Shown piece by piece: positions 61,452-64,000 of a DNA stretch of 64,000 bases (within the stretch, counting starts at the first letter, position 1; every line of letters begins with the position of its first letter). Source of the stretch: Prostheceraeus crozeri (lineage: Eukaryota; Platyhelminthes; Polycladida; Euryleptidae). The stretch covers positions 101,692 to 165,691 of the forward strand of contig CAJQUW010012913.1 in the NCBI GenBank assembly GCA_907163375.1. The letters run 5' to 3'. A program made the translations under genes and the position numbers. The notes below the pieces were generated by a model that was not told where the DNA came from, ran no database searches, and saw only the letters and a program-made list of their open reading frames with translations.

Positions 61452-61559
61452 ATGGAAGAAACAAAAGTGGAAGGAACTTCAGAAATGGAAGGAACCTCAA
61501 GAATATATCCTTCGTTATCTCAATTAAAAACAGGTGAAATGGTTCTCAATTATTATTAA
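61452..61559 (+). pseudogene. fragment of the membrane-hairpin gene
   Basis: Begins like the gene at 48609 (MEETKVEGTSEMEGTSRIYP) and soon diverges, so only the first part of the gene is present. It shows that the terminal repeats of this family once reached into, or were converted with, this gene. Confidence 0.7.
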
Positions 61560-61789
61560 GATTAGAGCACTATGATAAATTAAGAAGACGCAATTATTAC
61601 TTAGTCATTCTTCGTTATTGTATGCTCAACATTATTTAAAGTACTAATTGTGTGAACTAGAAGATCATTGTAACTCATAAACTCAAAATTATTCAATGAA
61701 CCCGTACACTGCCTGATAATTGAAGAGAGAGACAGAAATTGAAGAGAGAGAAACATCTAGCAGCTTTCCCCTAAAATTATCATGCTATA

Positions 61790-61990
61790 TCTTGTCATTT
61801 CAATTTACCCATCGGTAAACTTTTGACATTTCAACTTACGCGTGCGTAAAGTTTTGACATTTCAATTTACCCCTACGTAAATTATTTTCAGAATCTGTTT
61901 TCAAAATCTATTTTCAAAATCCATTTGCAAAGTCTATTTTCAAATTCAGTTTTAGAAATCGATTTGCAAAATTCATTTAGCGTTTGCCAA
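61790..61990 (+). repeat. degenerate tandem repeats with palindromic cores
   Basis: Three units of TTTTGACATTTCAATTTAC with palindromic centres (TTTACCCATCGGTAAA, TTACGCGTGCGTAA, TTTACCCCTACGTAAA) are followed by about eight short units of TTTTCAAAATCTA type. They lie upstream of the protease gene. Confidence 0.6.
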
Positions 61991-62231
61991 ACACATACGG
62001 GTAGTAAAGTACTTCCCATTGTGAAGACATGAATAGATTAAGCACATAAGAGTGCATTGACAATAAAAGCAAATGACAATAAAATTCTTCTTCTAAATTT
62101 AGAACGCATGGACGGCGACATGCGGGATAGTTGTTATGACAATTTTAAACAATCATTTTAACGATGAAACATATTTTACAAATGAAGTTCATGAAGAAAA
62201 TGGTAATATATAAAACAATATAGATTAGAAT

Positions 62232-62259
62232 CGGCTAAAGCCAGAGGAGCTTCGCTCCG
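62232..62259 (+). repeat. 28-bp double-hairpin insert upstream of the protease
   Basis: Identical to the module at 61095 and again between AT and AT. Confidence 0.85.
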
Positions 62260-62388
62260 ATAATTATAATATAATCATTTCAAAATCGAATAAGTAGTAA
62301 GGAAAGACATCATTAGAGAACAGTTTTAAATCAATACCCCCTCCCTTCTGTCTTCTAGGGGACCCTTAAGAAATTTTTTTATTATAAA

Positions 62389-62850
62389 ATGAGCAACATA
62401 AATGAGTTTTTTAAATTATATGGAACACAAACGACAACGAATTTCGACCTAAAGAAAATCGCAAATCAATTAGGAATAAAGAATTTTCATGTTCTAATGA
62501 GAAACGAATTACAATTCCTAAAAAATAGGCCAACAGGAACCTTCAGTTCCCGGAACAAAGTTCCATCAATAATTGTAAATTTCATAACGAATCTTCACAC
62601 TTCAGACCAAAACGGCGTACATTGGTCAGCAGGTATCTTTAGTAAAAACGGAGATAATTATTATTTTGACTCATACGGGCTTCCACCTACAAATGAAGTA
62701 AAAGAATTACTTGGAACGGGAACATACAATACGTTTCAAATTCAAAAACCGGGAACAACTTATTGTGGACAATTATGTCTTTATGTTTTATTTAAATTAC
62801 AAAAAGGAGTACCATTTCTAGATATTATGTTAGAGTTAAACAATCTATAA
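62389..62850 (+). CDS. Polinton cysteine protease of element C
   Basis: 153 residues, an adenain-like protease with the same triad as 33328-33753: GVHWSAG, YYFDSYGLPP, TYCGQLCLYVLFKL. Relative to that copy it carries an 11-codon insertion (TGTFSSRNKVP) at 62533-62565. This is a double hairpin, GGAACCTTCAGTTCC plus GGAACAAAGTTCC. It lies well before the catalytic His, so activity need not be harmed. The gene is convergent with the integrase fusion. Confidence 0.85.
   Translation: MSNINEFFKLYGTQTTTNFDLKKIANQLGIKNFHVLMRNELQFLKNRPTGTFSSRNKVPSIIVNFITNLHTSDQNGVHWSAGIFSKNGDNYYFDSYGLPPTNEVKELLGTGTYNTFQIQKPGTTYCGQLCLYVLFKLQKGVPFLDIMLELNNL
62533..62565 (+). repeat. 33-bp hairpin insert inside the protease frame
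   Basis: The site reads GGCCATCAATAA in Polinton A. Here a 33-bp double hairpin separates GGCCA from TCAATAA, adding exactly 11 codons. Confidence 0.8.
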
Positions 62851-62884
62851 CTCAAGCGAAGCTAGCTAAAGCGCCACCTAGAGG

Positions 62885-64000
62885 TTAAAGCTCTGTTTTC
62901 TGTAATTCATTTTGATAAAAACGGCCTCTGATATTCTCATTATCTAAATCTTTAATTTCATAAGTAATCGGATAACTTTGATTTATTTTGCAAACTTCAA
63001 ATATTTCTTTAGTCCAATAGCCAACAAAGCCTTTTTCAAATTTGTTCTTATATTTAAATATTCTAACTCTATCTCCAATTTTAAATTTCGGCTTAAGTTT
63101 CTGCAAATTCGGATTACTCTCATTCGAATAATTATTCTCGAATATTTTCTTTCGTATTAAATCAGGGTCGTCAGAAGCATTCTTTGGGGTTTCTTCAATA
63201 CCTGAATGAACTTTATTATTGTACTCTTCTACAACTCCTGGTAATATCCTCAACCATTTCTGATTTCCTTGCTGAGTAAACTTTTTGAAAATTTTATTTT
63301 TTAACGTCCGATTGAATCTTTCTATCACTACAGCTTTTCCTGCGTTTTCAGTTGAATAAACAGTTTCAAATAGTGGCTGAACGTTTCGGTTATAAAATTC
63401 CGACCCTTTATCAACAAACAATTTTTTTGGCTTTCTATTACTTTCTTTAAAGATTTCTTCAAACGCATATTTAACTGATAGACCACTTTTATTTTTTAAA
63501 GGTTTTACCCAAGCATATCGTGTATATAAATCTATAACGGTCAATGCGTATTTGTAGTCCCTTTCATTCGGCATATGAATAAGATCAGCACTCCAAATAT
63601 CATCTTTATTAAATACTTTTACTTTTAATAAATATTTCGGCTTTCTGTATTCCTTATGAATTTCAGATGCATAAACGTCTGAATTATGATTTTCATTTAA
63701 ACCCTGACCGAATAATATTTTAGCTTGTAAAGCTTTCTTAACAAACATTCTTTCAATTTTTTCTCTAAATGTAGGATTCTGAATACTATCTAATTCTTGA
63801 ATCATCTTCTTATCAGCTGCATGTCGAGAACTTAGATCATGATTTCGATAAGCTAAATCATGCCTGTAAGCGGCGGCATCTACTCTATTTATCGGTTCTT
63901 CACCTGGTTTCGGATTATTATTCTCATCTAGTCTTATATCTAATCGAGTTCCTGGACCAGTATATGAATGACCAGGAAGATGTTTTTCTTTCGAATATTT
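62885..64000 (-). CDS. phospholipase A2 / integrase fusion of element C (partial at window end)
   Basis: It reads from the window edge down to 62885. The part at 63806-64000 contains LPGHSYTGPGTRLDIRLDEN and VDAAAYRHDLAYRNHD (PLA2 calcium loop and His-Asp). It is continuous with the integrase core IWSADLIHMP, LFVDKGSEFYN and VVIERFNRTLKNKI. It closely matches 33765-35126 but differs by small in-frame blocks between the domains and inside the core, where Polinton A has additional residues. The N-terminus is outside the window. Confidence 0.85.
   Translation of the reverse strand, partial: KYSKEKHLPGHSYTGPGTRLDIRLDENNNPKPGEEPINRVDAAAYRHDLAYRNHDLSSRHAADKKMIQELDSIQNPTFREKIERMFVKKALQAKILFGQGLNENHNSDVYASEIHKEYRKPKYLLKVKVFNKDDIWSADLIHMPNERDYKYALTVIDLYTRYAWVKPLKNKSGLSVKYAFEEIFKESNRKPKKLFVDKGSEFYNRNVQPLFETVYSTENAGKAVVIERFNRTLKNKIFKKFTQQGNQKWLRILPGVVEEYNNKVHSGIEETPKNASDDPDLIRKKIFENNYSNESNPNLQKLKPKFKIGDRVRIFKYKNKFEKGFVGYWTKEIFEVCKINQSYPITYEIKDLDNENIRGRFYQNELQKTEL

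Larger units (their letters stand above)
60865..64000. mobile_element. Polinton C, close relative of Polinton A, runs off the window
   Basis: It starts AGTAATGGATAAAAG at 60865 in the same orientation as the left end of Polinton A. After the terminal repeat come a fragment of the right-end membrane gene, a protease gene and the phospholipase/integrase fusion, all very similar to Polinton A. Its continuation is outside the window. It looks mostly whole so far, with at least one partial gene at its left end. Its end repeat and genes carry additional small hairpin inserts that Polinton A lacks. Confidence 0.88.

Overview
The window looks like metazoan nuclear DNA, probably from a marine invertebrate. 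The species cannot be settled from the sequence. Support comes from spliced genes with GT-AG introns, long gene-poor stretches, microsatellites, and a dense mix of animal-type mobile elements: LINE, Penelope-like, CACTA/tnp2-like, Harbinger, hAT, mariner and three Polinton/adintovirus-like elements. I recognise no rRNA, tRNA or CRISPR.

Region 1-30.9 kb is an accumulation of transposable elements. It holds the 3' end of a LINE (1-780), a spliced tnp2-type transposase (5.9-8.4 kb) with an unrecognised five-exon gene on the same strand (3.0-4.9 kb), a decayed GIY-YIG fragment (9.1 kb), a decayed LINE (11.6-13.4 kb) and a long-TIR MITE (13.5-13.9 kb). These are followed by a Harbinger element with convergent transposase and MADF genes (18.8-21.1 kb), a non-autonomous hAT with an exact 8-bp target duplication (21.6-22.4 kb), and a nearly perfect 820-bp inverted pair of Penelope-like 3' ends (25.5-27.2 kb). 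A few candidate host exons lie between them.

Region 30.9-49.1 kb is a largely whole, very AT-rich Polinton bounded by inverted repeats of 0.4-0.5 kb. It encodes a cysteine protease, a phospholipase-A2/integrase fusion, a double-jelly-roll major capsid protein, a penton-like protein, two minor-capsid-like proteins, a coiled-coil fibre-like protein, a protein-primed family B polymerase, a packaging ATPase and several unrecognised proteins. Its right end lies inside the capsid gene of a second, more GC-balanced and broken Polinton/adintovirus relic (49.1 to about 55.5 kb, with a tandem-repeat flank to 56.7 kb). A third relative of the first element starts at 60.9 kb and runs off the window.

Between the last two lies a small host-like gene (57.0-58.9 kb). 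It has four exons, two of them micro-exons, and encodes a 47-residue secreted peptide. A hAT relic sits in its first intron.

The most unusual signal is a family of tiny GC-rich double-hairpin inserts (mostly 28, 34 or 37 bp, between matching dinucleotides) scattered through the two AT-rich Polintons. Comparing the element copies shows clean presence or absence. The best-delimited coding copies add an exact multiple of three bases and give in-frame peptides such as SRASP inside the polymerase. They look like a mobile, protein-compatible mini-element.
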